Position numbers and translations under genes: made by a program. The notes under the pieces are model-generated. The model saw only the letters and a program-made list of their open reading frames with translations. It was not told where the DNA came from and ran no database searches. Below are positions 1-8,319 of a stretch of 64,000 nt of DNA, piece after piece. How positions within the stretch are numbered: position 1 is the stretch's first letter; each line of letters begins with the position of its first letter. Source of the stretch: CBDFJH01 sp965198095. GTDB taxonomy: Bacteria; Latescibacterota; UBA2968; GCA-2709665. The stretch spans positions 806,001-870,000 of the forward strand of contig OZ240239.1 in assembly GCA_965198095.1 (NCBI GenBank), in the 5' to 3' direction.

Positions 1-79
1 CTGGTGGCGAAGGTCCGCCCGGGAACTTTCGAAGGAAACTTCACGTTCGAACTCAAGCTGGGAACTCTCCCTCGAGCGT

Positions 80-1963
80 TCAGGACGCCGCGAAATCCAG
101 GTTCTCCGTGATTCGGGCGCCCTCTTTCTTGAACGTGTCCATGTAGAGACGAATACGCTCCCGGGCCGCGGGCAGATCGTGATTGTTGAGGTTGATGTTC
201 AGGAGATCGATATACCAGGGTGTCTTCACATCGTCCCGCACGTAGGTCTCCACGATCTCCCTGGCGATCGGCAGGGTGGTCCCCTTGGAGTCGTCGTGGA
301 CGTCTCTGTTCCCCGCCTGGATGAGCTTCTCGTATTCCTCGGCCAACAACCGCTTGAACAGATCGGGCGTGAACGTGTCTCCCGCGTTCACGCCGGTTTC
401 CGGGTCGTCATCCGTGAGCGTGCCCCCCTTGTGGAGCCACTCCCAGAGGATGCCGAGCCGGATCTCTCCGGTGGCCATGTCTTCCATCAGGTACATGACG
501 TTGTCGTCACCGAAAAAATCGGCCGGCTTCAGCGCCGCGGCCTGGAGTCCCTGACCGAACGCATTGCCGTATTGCAGCGCGACGCTCAGAAGGTTCCGCG
601 CGCCTCGGATCGTCCGGGGTTCCGGCTCGAGCAGCACCAGACCGTCGGCATCTTCCTGCGTATAGGTGAGCGGAGGAAAGGTCCTCCCAAGCTGGTTGTC
701 CCGGCCGGCTTCTTCCCACACCGGCCGCACGATATGGACCATCTTCCAGTGGGCGACCCACTTGCCGCTGGCCCCTTCCCTCTGCTCGCGAGCGGCGCCC
801 GCGACCGCCTTTTCCATGCTGGACGCCACCCCTTCCTTGGACCCGACCGGGATGTTGGGTTCCATGCCGCCCTGCCAAAGCGCGAAGTTCCCGTTGATAT
901 CGGGCGTGTTAACGGCGCGGCGGACCCGGTCTTCGTAGTTTCTCATGTAGCCGTAGGTCATCGTGATGGACTCGATGCCGGGGTTGACGAACGCCGTTTC
1001 CCACGCCATCGCGTCCGCAACGCTGTTGATGTAGTCCCATCGCCCCGTGTTGTATCCAACGAAATGTCTGCCCAGCGCCGCGCGGATTTCCATCAGCTGA
1101 AAGGTGGCCTCGAGCTGTTCGACGAGGACGTAGACCTTGACCGTGCCCTCCGAAAGGCCAAGATGGGTCTCGAGCGCGGAGAGCATTTCATCCCAGAGCG
1201 CGGCTTCTTCCGCCGTCTGTATCTTGGGCAGATAGAGGACGATGGATGAACCGGCGTTCCGAAGTTGCCGATGGTTGTTCACGATATAGAGCGTCATGTC
1301 GACGATCGATGCCGAAAGCGCCACGCCGTTTGGATCGCGAACGTGCCGGTCGTCCAGATGCAACCCCCTGGCCCGGAAGATCTTCGTCGTGAAATCCAGC
1401 TGTTTCTCCCAGTCTTCGATCGTCGCTCGTCCGAAAAAGCGCGAGGCCCATTCGTTCATCTCCCCGGCGACCTGCTCGGCCGCGGTCAAGAAGACCGGAT
1501 CCTTCTTGACCGCCAGTTCGAGGTTCCTCTGGTTGTCCAGGGACATCGTTGTGGTCTGACCCAGGGCATCCTCTCCGTCGAACATCCAGCCGTCGGCGCC
1601 GGACAACAACGCGTAGGCGACGTTCCGGATGCTCCGTTCGACCGGCGCGTTCGGCTTCGCGGCCGGGCCCGTGCCCTGGATCCACTGCCGCCGCAGGTCG
1701 TGCGGTATCTCTGAGCCGATGAATTTTCCCGCCCTTGCGTCGCCCGCCTTGATGTCGATTCTCGGGATGGGTTCATCCGGATTCAGGAAGGCGATGCGCT
1801 GCCTGTTTCGCGCGCGCGCCTCGCGTCTTTCGATTCTTTTCGCCATCACCGCTTTTTGGTCATCGTTGAATCGGGCCAGGGCGGTCAGGCCATGAATCGC
1901 TTCCGGGGTGTAGACATCGCCGTAGGTGGCTTGGAGGTTGTCTCGAATTTGGATACGGCTCAC
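80..1963 (-). CDS. aceB: malate synthase (type A-like)
   Basis: Predicted to condense glyoxylate with acetyl-CoA to malate, the second step of the glyoxylate bypass, in the cytoplasm. The protein has the family's TIM-barrel signatures: an LPKIQTAEEAALW strand, a VLVEQLEATFQLMEI segment and the NTGRWDYINS motif, with GGMEPNIP further on. I chose the GTG at 1963 because an AAAGAGG Shine-Dalgarno lies eight bases upstream; an in-frame ATG at 2011 would add 16 Arg-rich residues. At about 627 aa it is longer than the usual 530 or so of type A enzymes. No isocitrate lyase is in the window, but icd and gltA are. Confidence 0.9.
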   Translation of the reverse strand: MSRIQIRDNLQATYGDVYTPEAIHGLTALARFNDDQKAVMAKRIERREARARNRQRIAFLNPDEPIPRIDIKAGDARAGKFIGSEIPHDLRRQWIQGTGPAAKPNAPVERSIRNVAYALLSGADGWMFDGEDALGQTTTMSLDNQRNLELAVKKDPVFLTAAEQVAGEMNEWASRFFGRATIEDWEKQLDFTTKIFRARGLHLDDRHVRDPNGVALSASIVDMTLYIVNNHRQLRNAGSSIVLYLPKIQTAEEAALWDEMLSALETHLGLSEGTVKVYVLVEQLEATFQLMEIRAALGRHFVGYNTGRWDYINSVADAMAWETAFVNPGIESITMTYGYMRNYEDRVRRAVNTPDINGNFALWQGGMEPNIPVGSKEGVASSMEKAVAGAAREQREGASGKWVAHWKMVHIVRPVWEEAGRDNQLGRTFPPLTYTQEDADGLVLLEPEPRTIRGARNLLSVALQYGNAFGQGLQAAALKPADFFGDDNVMYLMEDMATGEIRLGILWEWLHKGGTLTDDDPETGVNAGDTFTPDLFKRLLAEEYEKLIQAGNRDVHDDSKGTTLPIAREIVETYVRDDVKTPWYIDLLNINLNNHDLPAARERIRLYMDTFKKEGARITENLDFAAS

Positions 1964-2109
1964 GGCACGACCTCTTTGATCGTAGTCGCGGCCCCTCCCG
2001 CGTCGCGGCACGAGTCCCTGCCTGTAAGATCAGGAGAAACAAGCGGGGGTCCGGCGAGACGCGTGTCCATTCGGGCGGATGCTTTCCCGGGTCAAGAATC
2101 CAGTGCCGT

Positions 2110-3579
2110 TTAGATGTCATCGAAGGGGTAGAGCTTGCGTCCGATCCTGCGAAAGGCCTTGGCGCCGCCGGGTGGGTTGTTCATACCCGGCTCACTCACT
2201 GCGTAAATTGCGCCGGCCCAGGACTCGAACCCGGCGCGGTAGTGGACGGTCGATTTAACGCCGATGTAGCGCATCTTCCGCGGCTCCAAGCCCATGGTCC
2301 GCGAGAAGGCCGGGCCCAACGGCTGCTCCCTCACGCTCACGAGGAGCACGTGAATCCCGTCCTGCCTGATGTAGGCCGAAGGCCCCATACACCCCTCCAG
2401 CCCTCTGTTTCTGGGCCCGTCGTAGCGAAAACGGCCATCCGAGAGCTTGACGACCTCGGCGTTCACCCGTACGGGTTCGCCCTGAAGCGGGCTGGACTTG
2501 CCGCCGACCTCGAGTGCCAGCTTCGCTCCCTCGCCGGCCTGCTCGCACTGCTTGACCGCCTCCGGATCCACGATGTAGAGGATACAGGCATCCGAGAGCC
2601 CCGCCTCGATGAAGGTGCGCAGGACGCCGGTGCTGTCGCCGGGCGATCCACCCCCGGTGTTGTCGTTCCGGTCTGCAAAAACAACCGGGTATTTGCCCGC
2701 GGCCTCGGCCTGCCGCAGGGCTTCACGGGTATTGGGCAGGATCGCCTGCCAGTCGGCCCTGCGCTCAAAGATCCAATCGCCCAGCTCATCCGCGTGTTTC
2801 TGCGCGAGGTTCCGGTCGTTGTCTGTGACGACGTAAGCCGACGCGCCCATGTGCGGGATGTCGGCCAGGGGAAAGCAGGTCGCGATCGAGCCGCAGACGA
2901 CACCGGGCTGCGCTTCGATCCTGTGCAGCTCCGCAATGGCCTCCCGCATGGGCGGGTGGGCCGTGACCTGGTTCATGCCCCATACGAGGGGGATCGCGCA
3001 GAAGGCCATCGTCGGCCGCAGGCCATCCCGATGGATCCGCATCAGCACGTCGGCGCACTCACGGCTGCGTTCGACCTGGTCGATCTCCGGATAGGTCTCC
3101 CTGCCGATGAGCACGTCGGCCATTTCAACCATCTCGGCGGACATGTTGGTGTGGATGTCCAGCTGCGCGAGGATGGGCACGTCGGGGCCGACGCATTTTC
3201 TCAGGGCTGCAAGGATCCGGCCCTCGCCGTCGTCGATCCCTTCGGCAACCATGGCGCCGTGCAACTCCAGGAGGACGCCGTCGAGCGGTCCCGCCGCGTC
3301 GATCCGCTCCAGAAAGTCGTTCAGGATGGTATCGAAGATCTCTCGGGGCGGCGGCGCGCTCGGGGCGGCGTTGGCATAGAGGGCCGGGACGAGCTCGAAG
3401 CCGCAGACGTCTGCGGCCTGGATAAGTCCGCCCATGCACGTGCCCGTACCCGCGAATTTGGAGATCAACTCGTCGCCGGCCGTGTAGCCGAAGCGCTCGT
3501 TGCGATAGCTGGCCCAGGTCGTCCGCACCGGGGTAAAGGTGCTGCTCTCGTGCACGATGCCACCGATTGCGACTCTCAT
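2110..3579 (-). CDS. M81 family metallopeptidase (MlrC/DUF1485)
   Basis: The family includes MlrC, which acts on linearised microcystin, but most members have unknown substrates. Recognisable family motifs are GGIVHESSTF at the N-terminus (residues 6-15), AQLDIHTNMS near residue 140 (usual form DLHAN) and NDNTGGGSPGD near residue 305 (usual form DNPGGG), which contribute the metal and active-site pocket. At 489 aa it has normal length. The start is an ATG preceded only by a weak GAGATGAG sequence. It lies 36 bases downstream of an unknown gene on the same strand and may share its transcript. A role in peptide or amide hydrolysis is inference from the family. Confidence 0.85.
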   Translation of the reverse strand: MRVAIGGIVHESSTFTPVRTTWASYRNERFGYTAGDELISKFAGTGTCMGGLIQAADVCGFELVPALYANAAPSAPPPREIFDTILNDFLERIDAAGPLDGVLLELHGAMVAEGIDDGEGRILAALRKCVGPDVPILAQLDIHTNMSAEMVEMADVLIGRETYPEIDQVERSRECADVLMRIHRDGLRPTMAFCAIPLVWGMNQVTAHPPMREAIAELHRIEAQPGVVCGSIATCFPLADIPHMGASAYVVTDNDRNLAQKHADELGDWIFERRADWQAILPNTREALRQAEAAGKYPVVFADRNDNTGGGSPGDSTGVLRTFIEAGLSDACILYIVDPEAVKQCEQAGEGAKLALEVGGKSSPLQGEPVRVNAEVVKLSDGRFRYDGPRNRGLEGCMGPSAYIRQDGIHVLLVSVREQPLGPAFSRTMGLEPRKMRYIGVKSTVHYRAGFESWAGAIYAVSEPGMNNPPGGAKAFRRIGRKLYPFDDI

Positions 3580-3615
3580 CTCTCATCTCGTGATTGGAAA
3601 ATCGTGCTTCGTGTG

Positions 3616-4341
3616 TTACAGGAGGCGCAGTGCTTCAGCCAACTCGATCTCCCTGAAGGACTGCCGAAGCGGCGCCGTCCCGGTGGATGCGAACCACGCG
3701 TCTCGTTGGGATTGGAGGGCGGCATCGTTTGGGACGGAGTCAAACATGGCGGCGATCCAATCTCGGATGTCCGGACAATCGATACCGATCTCGAGATCTG
3801 CCGCATCGACACGGCCGGTCGGAGAGTAAATAAAACAGCGCCGGACGTTTCTTCGCAGGCTGTCGAGCTGGACCTTTTCGTAGATGGGTGGATCGGACGT
3901 CCCGTTTACGGGAACGAGCAGCACGTTGATGCCCCGATCCGTGATCGCCGAGGCGGTTTCGTTCGCACTTTCGGAGACCCGGACATTCTTGTGACCGGGC
4001 CAGATGTCCAGCATCCCGTAGTTGGCGACCGGTCGATATCTCTGGAAGGTAAAGAAGTCCGGATAGGCGAAGAAATCGTTTCCGTCCCCGCGATAGCGAT
4101 CGTAGAACGCGGTCACGTAAGCCAGGACGAGCGCGACCGCCCCGGCGCCCTCGTAGCGGGCCGGCGCGAGGAGACCCAGCCGATCGGTCTTCTCGAAATC
4201 CGAGAAGAAATCGGCGTGGGGGATCTCCTGTCCGCGATGTCTGATCCGGAAGCCGGTTCCCCGGAGTTTGGAGCTGTGCACGCGGGTCGTTCTCGCTGGA
4301 GACTCAACGTTCGGAAGGAAAGTTTGGCGGCCTTGGCCCAT
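3616..4341 (-). CDS. hypothetical protein
   Basis: I do not recognise this 241-residue protein. It has no signal peptide or membrane segment and is rich in aromatic residues in its middle (DFFAYPDFFTFQRY near residue 88). The C-terminal part (LEIGIDCPDIRDWI, then a Gln/Arg-rich helix) looks like a normal soluble fold. The likely start is the ATG at 4341, but the N-terminal 30 residues are Arg/Thr-rich and a downstream start is possible. It sits directly upstream of the M81 gene on the same strand, and a hairpin that could terminate upstream transcription lies 110 bases ahead of it. Confidence 0.6.
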   Translation of the reverse strand: MGQGRQTFLPNVESPARTTRVHSSKLRGTGFRIRHRGQEIPHADFFSDFEKTDRLGLLAPARYEGAGAVALVLAYVTAFYDRYRGDGNDFFAYPDFFTFQRYRPVANYGMLDIWPGHKNVRVSESANETASAITDRGINVLLVPVNGTSDPPIYEKVQLDSLRRNVRRCFIYSPTGRVDAADLEIGIDCPDIRDWIAAMFDSVPNDAALQSQRDAWFASTGTAPLRQSFREIELAEALRLL

Positions 4342-4451
4342 CTGCCGGGCAACTCGACAACGCCCTCAAGAACGGAAAAAAACGGCGCCTGCGCAAACGG
4401 TCCCTTCCCACGTGTCGCTCAGGCCGATTCCTTGCGGATCGGAAACAAATA

Positions 4452-4481
4452 ATGCGCCGGACCCTTATGGCGCCGGCGCAT
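4452..4481 (-). terminator. hairpin, probable intrinsic terminator
   Basis: A perfect 9-bp stem (ATGCGCCGG paired with CCGGCGCAT) with a 12-base loop. On the minus strand it is followed by TATTTGTTT, so it would end transcription coming from the broken gene at 4585-5354. The plus-strand side is also T-rich, so it could act in both directions. Confidence 0.55.
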
Positions 4482-4584
4482 TTCCCTTATTCTCGTCGTA
4501 GCCCTGCGTCCGCGCGGCGGGAATCGTCCATAAGCGGCCGGTCAGGTCGATCTCACCCAATTCTTCGGTATACCCCTCCCAATT

Positions 4585-5354
4585 TTACTTCGGACGTGGG
4601 TTATCAAAGTAATCTCGGATTTTCCCTATCAGGTGTGAGACGTCTACCCACGACTTGGCGTAGGCGTCATTTCTCCGCCACCCTACATGCCACTTCACGG
4701 TTGTCCCTTTAAACCACTCACCCTTGATGAAAGGTTTATCGTTTATGGTTCGGCAATCGGCTCTCACAGTCGTACTCTGGCCGGCGAAGAATGTTTTCCA
4801 GATGCTTCTTGCAGGAGCGGCCACCTCCTAATCGTTGCAAGGCAGTGCGCTAGATCGCCCGGCCCGGGCATGTACGCTCCCAACGCCCGCATCGCGTTCT
4901 CAGTCTTGAATTTTTCTTCTGCCAAACCACAAATTACCAAGCAGATATCTTCAGGGGTCAACACAAGGCGTTCGACAGAGTCGAGAAACACGTTGTAGGG
5001 AACGATAACCCTCTCTCCTAAATCATTGGAGATGTCTAGGTCACCATCTCCGACCCTCAAATAGTACACGTGAATGACCATCCCCAACAGTTTCTTCAAA
5101 GGTATGTTCAAGGTCTTCCCTAACTCGTCGGTGACATCTAAATTCCAGCCACGCAGACGGTTGGGTAATTTGTCCCCACGGGGGTCGGCTCCCGCGATCG
5201 TCGTCGCAATATCGCGGGCCGGGTGTACAAACGACTTGAATTGGTAGGTCTGCCTCGTATGGGACAGCTCTCCCATCAACGGCAACGCAAACTGTTGTTT
5301 CCGAAGCTGTACTAAGTTTTGGCGCAGTAACTCGACTTGGTTTACCAAGAGCAT
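4585..5354 (-). pseudogene. frameshifted hypothetical gene
   Basis: Two overlapping reading frames look like halves of one protein. The first runs from 5354 to 4764 (196 aa) and reads well as far as about residue 175 (GDLAHCLATI), then turns into Arg/Ser-rich sequence. The second frame, open from 4824 to 4585, ends in sensible sequence (FIKGEWFKGTTVKWHVGW, then DVSHLIGKIRDYF). A single frameshift near 4800-4830 would join them into a protein of about 250 aa. I recognise no domain. Base composition is more AT-rich than the neighbours, suggesting transfer. Two separate genes, or a sequencing error, remain possible. Confidence 0.5.
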
Positions 5355-5477
5355 CGTTTAGTGCCGTCCTTGAGCCACTCTACCCATTCTGATATCCAGA
5401 GGTTGGAGCCGCGTCGGACGGAAACAACCCCAGCTGTTCCGGAGAATCGAGAGCGGGTATCCCGCACCAAGCGTAAA

Positions 5478-6284
5478 TCATAATTCGTGCCACCAATCAG
5501 CGTTCATAGAACTTATCAGGATGATCCGAGACCAGATACCTCGATCCTTGATACTGTCCCGAAGGCCTTGCAACTCATGCTTTCCGAGATTCGAGATTGG
5601 CACAATGCTAATATGATCGATCAGAATCAGCCACCATTCCTGATAATCATTTAAATTATTATTTTTAATTATCTTACGTGATTTTTCTTTTATACATGGC
5701 TGGATGCTATTTATCAATTCAGCTGCTATGCCAATACCTTCGCGATCGGAAACGTTATTGAGGTAAAAGCCGGGAGGTCCTGTGTATTCATAGCGTTCGC
5801 CAACTTCAAGGCATATGCCGTATGGCAGACAGAGGTGCAGGGGGTTCAGAAGATCGAGTTCATCGGCATGCCTATCGTAATCGACGTATTTTGACATGAA
5901 TTGATTGAAAGTATCGGGCGTATCATACTCTTGTATGAGCGGAATAAGGGTTTCACGGATTTGATTTTTGACAACCTTTCTATTTGGCAAGCGTCTTGAA
6001 AAATCATATTCACAAGCGACCTCCCATCTTCGCTCAGTGCCGGGCGGCTCAATTTCCGCAAGCGCGCTTTCAATAGTTTGGTATAAGGATATCCGAGAAT
6101 TCTCCTCGCCTTCGGTTTGCCCATCGACCTCGATTCTCCGATTCAATCGCCGCACCTCGACAGCGAATTTGCCGTCAACAACATAGTCCGGTGGATCATC
6201 CTCTGATCGCTCAATGCTTGAATGACCTTGAGATTCAAGCCATTTCCTGGCCAAGCGTTCGTCGTCTTTCTCGCGATTGCTCAT
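5478..6284 (-). CDS. putative PD-(D/E)XK nuclease-like protein
   Basis: Unknown protein of 268 aa whose N-terminal part resembles a restriction-endonuclease-like fold: a helix (EKDDERLARKWLESQG), then DDPPDYVVDGKFAVEVRRL, where the spaced Asp and Glu-x-Arg match the PD-(D/E)XK core with Arg in place of the usual Lys. The rest has no motif I know. I prefer the ATG at 6284 (MSNREKDDER); an in-frame ATG at 6341 would add 19 residues. The coding sequence contains very AT-rich stretches (5640-5700), unlike the surrounding genome, suggesting acquisition. No methyltransferase partner is adjacent, so a restriction role is speculative. Confidence 0.55.
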   Translation of the reverse strand: MSNREKDDERLARKWLESQGHSSIERSEDDPPDYVVDGKFAVEVRRLNRRIEVDGQTEGEENSRISLYQTIESALAEIEPPGTERRWEVACEYDFSRRLPNRKVVKNQIRETLIPLIQEYDTPDTFNQFMSKYVDYDRHADELDLLNPLHLCLPYGICLEVGERYEYTGPPGFYLNNVSDREGIGIAAELINSIQPCIKEKSRKIIKNNNLNDYQEWWLILIDHISIVPISNLGKHELQGLRDSIKDRGIWSRIILISSMNADWWHEL

Positions 6285-6337
6285 TATGCGGAACACCGCC
6301 TCCCATTGAAAGACATCCGCATGCATGGACAGACGGG

Positions 6338-7372
6338 TCAATTTGATGACGCTTCTTTGCCGAAGTCGTTGGCAAAGATCACAAAATCACCAAACCCGAT
6401 TGTGTCATCGCCATCCAGATCATACCGCGCGTCATACCCCGCGTCGCCTTGACTTAACCCGAACTGTGCTGCAAATTGCAAAAAGTCGGCGAAGCCAACA
6501 GCCCCATCGCCATTGAAGTCGGCCGTAGCTTGCCCGACGGCAGTAAAGGTCACCGGCTCTAGCCCGGCGACCTTTGCCTCAACGGTGTTCGTCCCTGGCT
6601 GGCTCCCCAGCGTCAGAAAAGTAGTTGCTTTGCCGATCCCGCCTGAAGAGGCCGCCTTGGCCGTCGGGACCCGTCCCGGAGCTTCGACCACCAGGTCCAG
6701 CGGAGCCATGCCCGCCTGCACCCGGAAAGCCGGGTCGACGTAGGCGACCAGCCCCGGACCCGAGACGGTCAGCCCGTAGGCCGGAGCCGCTTCCCCGTCT
6801 TCGCCGGCACCGGCCTCACCTCCCGAGCCGGTCGACCCGCCCCCGCCCGAAGCAATCCCCGCCTGCCCGTCGATCAGCAGCATCGACCGGGTGGCCTGCA
6901 CCCCGTCGCCGCTGAGACGATAGAGATAGACCCCGGCTCCCACCGCCTCGCCTGCCGCATCGGTGGCGTCCCAACTGGCGGTGTGAAAACCGGCCGGCCG
7001 CTCGCCGTCCACCAGGGTGGCGATCCGCTGGCCCAGAATGTTGAACACCTCCAGCCGCACGTGCATGGAGGCCGGCAGTTGGTAGGGAATCATGGTGGAA
7101 GGATTGAACGGATTGGGATAATTCGCTCCCAGCTGGAACCGTTCCGGCAGGGCTCCGGCAAGGGTTGCCAAGGGCAGGGTGAACTGCCCCGACCCGTCCG
7201 TGGTCGCCGCCACCGGCGCGGCGCGCAGGTCGGCCAGATCGAACAGCAGTACCTGCGCGCCGGGAACCGGTGCCCCCGAGTCCAGCCGCACCCGACCCTC
7301 GAGCAGGGATTCGGCCGACACCGAGACGCCGAAACCAACCAGCCCGATGATGCAGATGATTGCCGTTTTCAT
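6338..7372 (-). CDS. secreted protein with NPFNP sorting-like and EF-hand modules
   Basis: An exported protein of 344 aa. Residues 1-20 form a signal peptide (MKTAIICIIGLVGFGVSVSA). Next comes a carboxypeptidase-regulatory-like beta domain (about 25-75), then NYPNPFNPSTMIPYQLP and VFNILGQRIATLV (about 84-115), which match the FlgD-Ig/T9SS-type C-terminal module common in Bacteroidota, Latescibacterota and Poribacteria. A Gly/Ser linker follows. Two dockerin-like EF-hand repeats end the protein (DFNGDGAVGFADFLQFA and YDLDGDDTIGFGDFVIFA, about 285-340). An AGGAGGTGAGGT ribosome site precedes the ATG. Unusually, the sorting-like module is internal rather than C-terminal. Function is unknown; a surface or matrix role is inferred. 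Confidence 0.7.
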   Translation of the reverse strand: MKTAIICIIGLVGFGVSVSAESLLEGRVRLDSGAPVPGAQVLLFDLADLRAAPVAATTDGSGQFTLPLATLAGALPERFQLGANYPNPFNPSTMIPYQLPASMHVRLEVFNILGQRIATLVDGERPAGFHTASWDATDAAGEAVGAGVYLYRLSGDGVQATRSMLLIDGQAGIASGGGGSTGSGGEAGAGEDGEAAPAYGLTVSGPGLVAYVDPAFRVQAGMAPLDLVVEAPGRVPTAKAASSGGIGKATTFLTLGSQPGTNTVEAKVAGLEPVTFTAVGQATADFNGDGAVGFADFLQFAAQFGLSQGDAGYDARYDLDGDDTIGFGDFVIFANDFGKEASSN

Positions 7373-7543
7373 ACCTCACCTCCTCTGGGGTATGTACCCA
7401 CGCGGATGGAGCTGTATCCCATTCGGATCAAGATACGATACGCGGCAAGAGGACAGGCGCTGTCCGTTTGTTCAGCTGCTGGTAAATTTAATTTGGGCGG
7501 GAGCCGGTCCCCGGGGGCCATCGGCGACGTGTGTTCGCGCTAG

Positions 7544-8285
7544 CACGAGGTGCTTGCCGCCAACCGCTCCAGGTACTTCACCGATTCGATGGACGTCCGC
7601 GAGCTGGAGGCCAACGAGGAGACCCCGAGGCTCACCGAGTCCTTCTATCGGTCCCTGTCGGAAAAGGAGCAGTTCCTGCTGCGCCGGCTGAGGCGGCAGC
7701 CGGGGTAGGTTTTTCTGAAGCTACCGGGAGGATTTCAGTGGACCTTGCGGGCGCGGTAGTCGGCCATGACCTGCTCGGTGCGGCGCAGGACCCTGGCCGG
7801 GGAGATGGGCACCGCCGACCCCTGCACCGGGGACGAGCTGGCCGGCGGGCGTGCCCCCGTCCGTGGCAGGAAGGTGCTGCTCTACTCCGACCTGAAGGTC
7901 AGACCCACTACCTGATGATCGGCCTCGAGCTGATGTTCCACCCACCGGGCGGGCGGACGTGGCAGAGTGCTACCGCCGGGCCATGGTCTGGTTCTGCGGG
8001 GGACCAGAAGCGTTCGACGCCGATCTCGCCTGGAAGCCGCAGTACGGCGGCTACGAGCTGACCTGCGAACGGGGCTACCTGGAGGTGGGCCGGCGCCTGT
8101 TGGTCCGCCTGGCGGAGTCGCAGGACTGGAGCGACGATCCCGGCAAAGCGCGGCGCCGTGGGCCTGAGCCCGATGTACCTGAACCTGCTGTTTTTTCGGG
8201 GTGCCCTGTCTGCTGGGGGTGCTGCAGGAGGCGGGGCCAGGAGGAGTGAGTGCGGAAGCCGGGGACAGCAGTACCGGTTTGAGTA
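7544..8285 (+). pseudogene. decayed coding remnants
   Basis: This stretch between the two secreted-protein genes holds fragments that read as protein in shifting plus-strand frames. At 7544-7708 a piece ending in FYRSLSEKEQFLLRRLRRQ runs to a stop. From about 7957 a frame reads AECYRRAMVWFCGGPEAF and continues sensibly to near 8150, then shifts into VGLSPMYLNLLFFRGALSAG. None has a convincing start and at least one frameshift is needed, so I read this as one or two broken genes of unknown function. It could also be chance open frames in GC-rich DNA. Confidence 0.35.
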
Positions 8286-8319
8286 GCATCCCAACGACAG
8301 TGTGTCCCCCCTGCGCATT

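Noticed and set aside
1..111. A plus-strand frame running from the window edge to a stop at 111
   Set aside because: Reads plausibly (GTFEGNFTFELKLG) but is only 36 codons, overlaps the malate synthase 3' end and cannot be tied to a family.
179..1249. Long open plus-strand frame opposite malate synthase
   Set aside because: A GC-rich shadow of a well-supported gene; its translation has no protein-like pattern.
2215..2240. GGACTCGAACCC, a reverse T-arm-like sequence
   Set aside because: Within the M81 coding sequence; no acceptor or anticodon stem around it.
2242..4452. 736-codon plus-strand frame opposite the M81 gene and its neighbour
   Set aside because: Antisense shadow; spans two convincing minus-strand genes and shows no domain.
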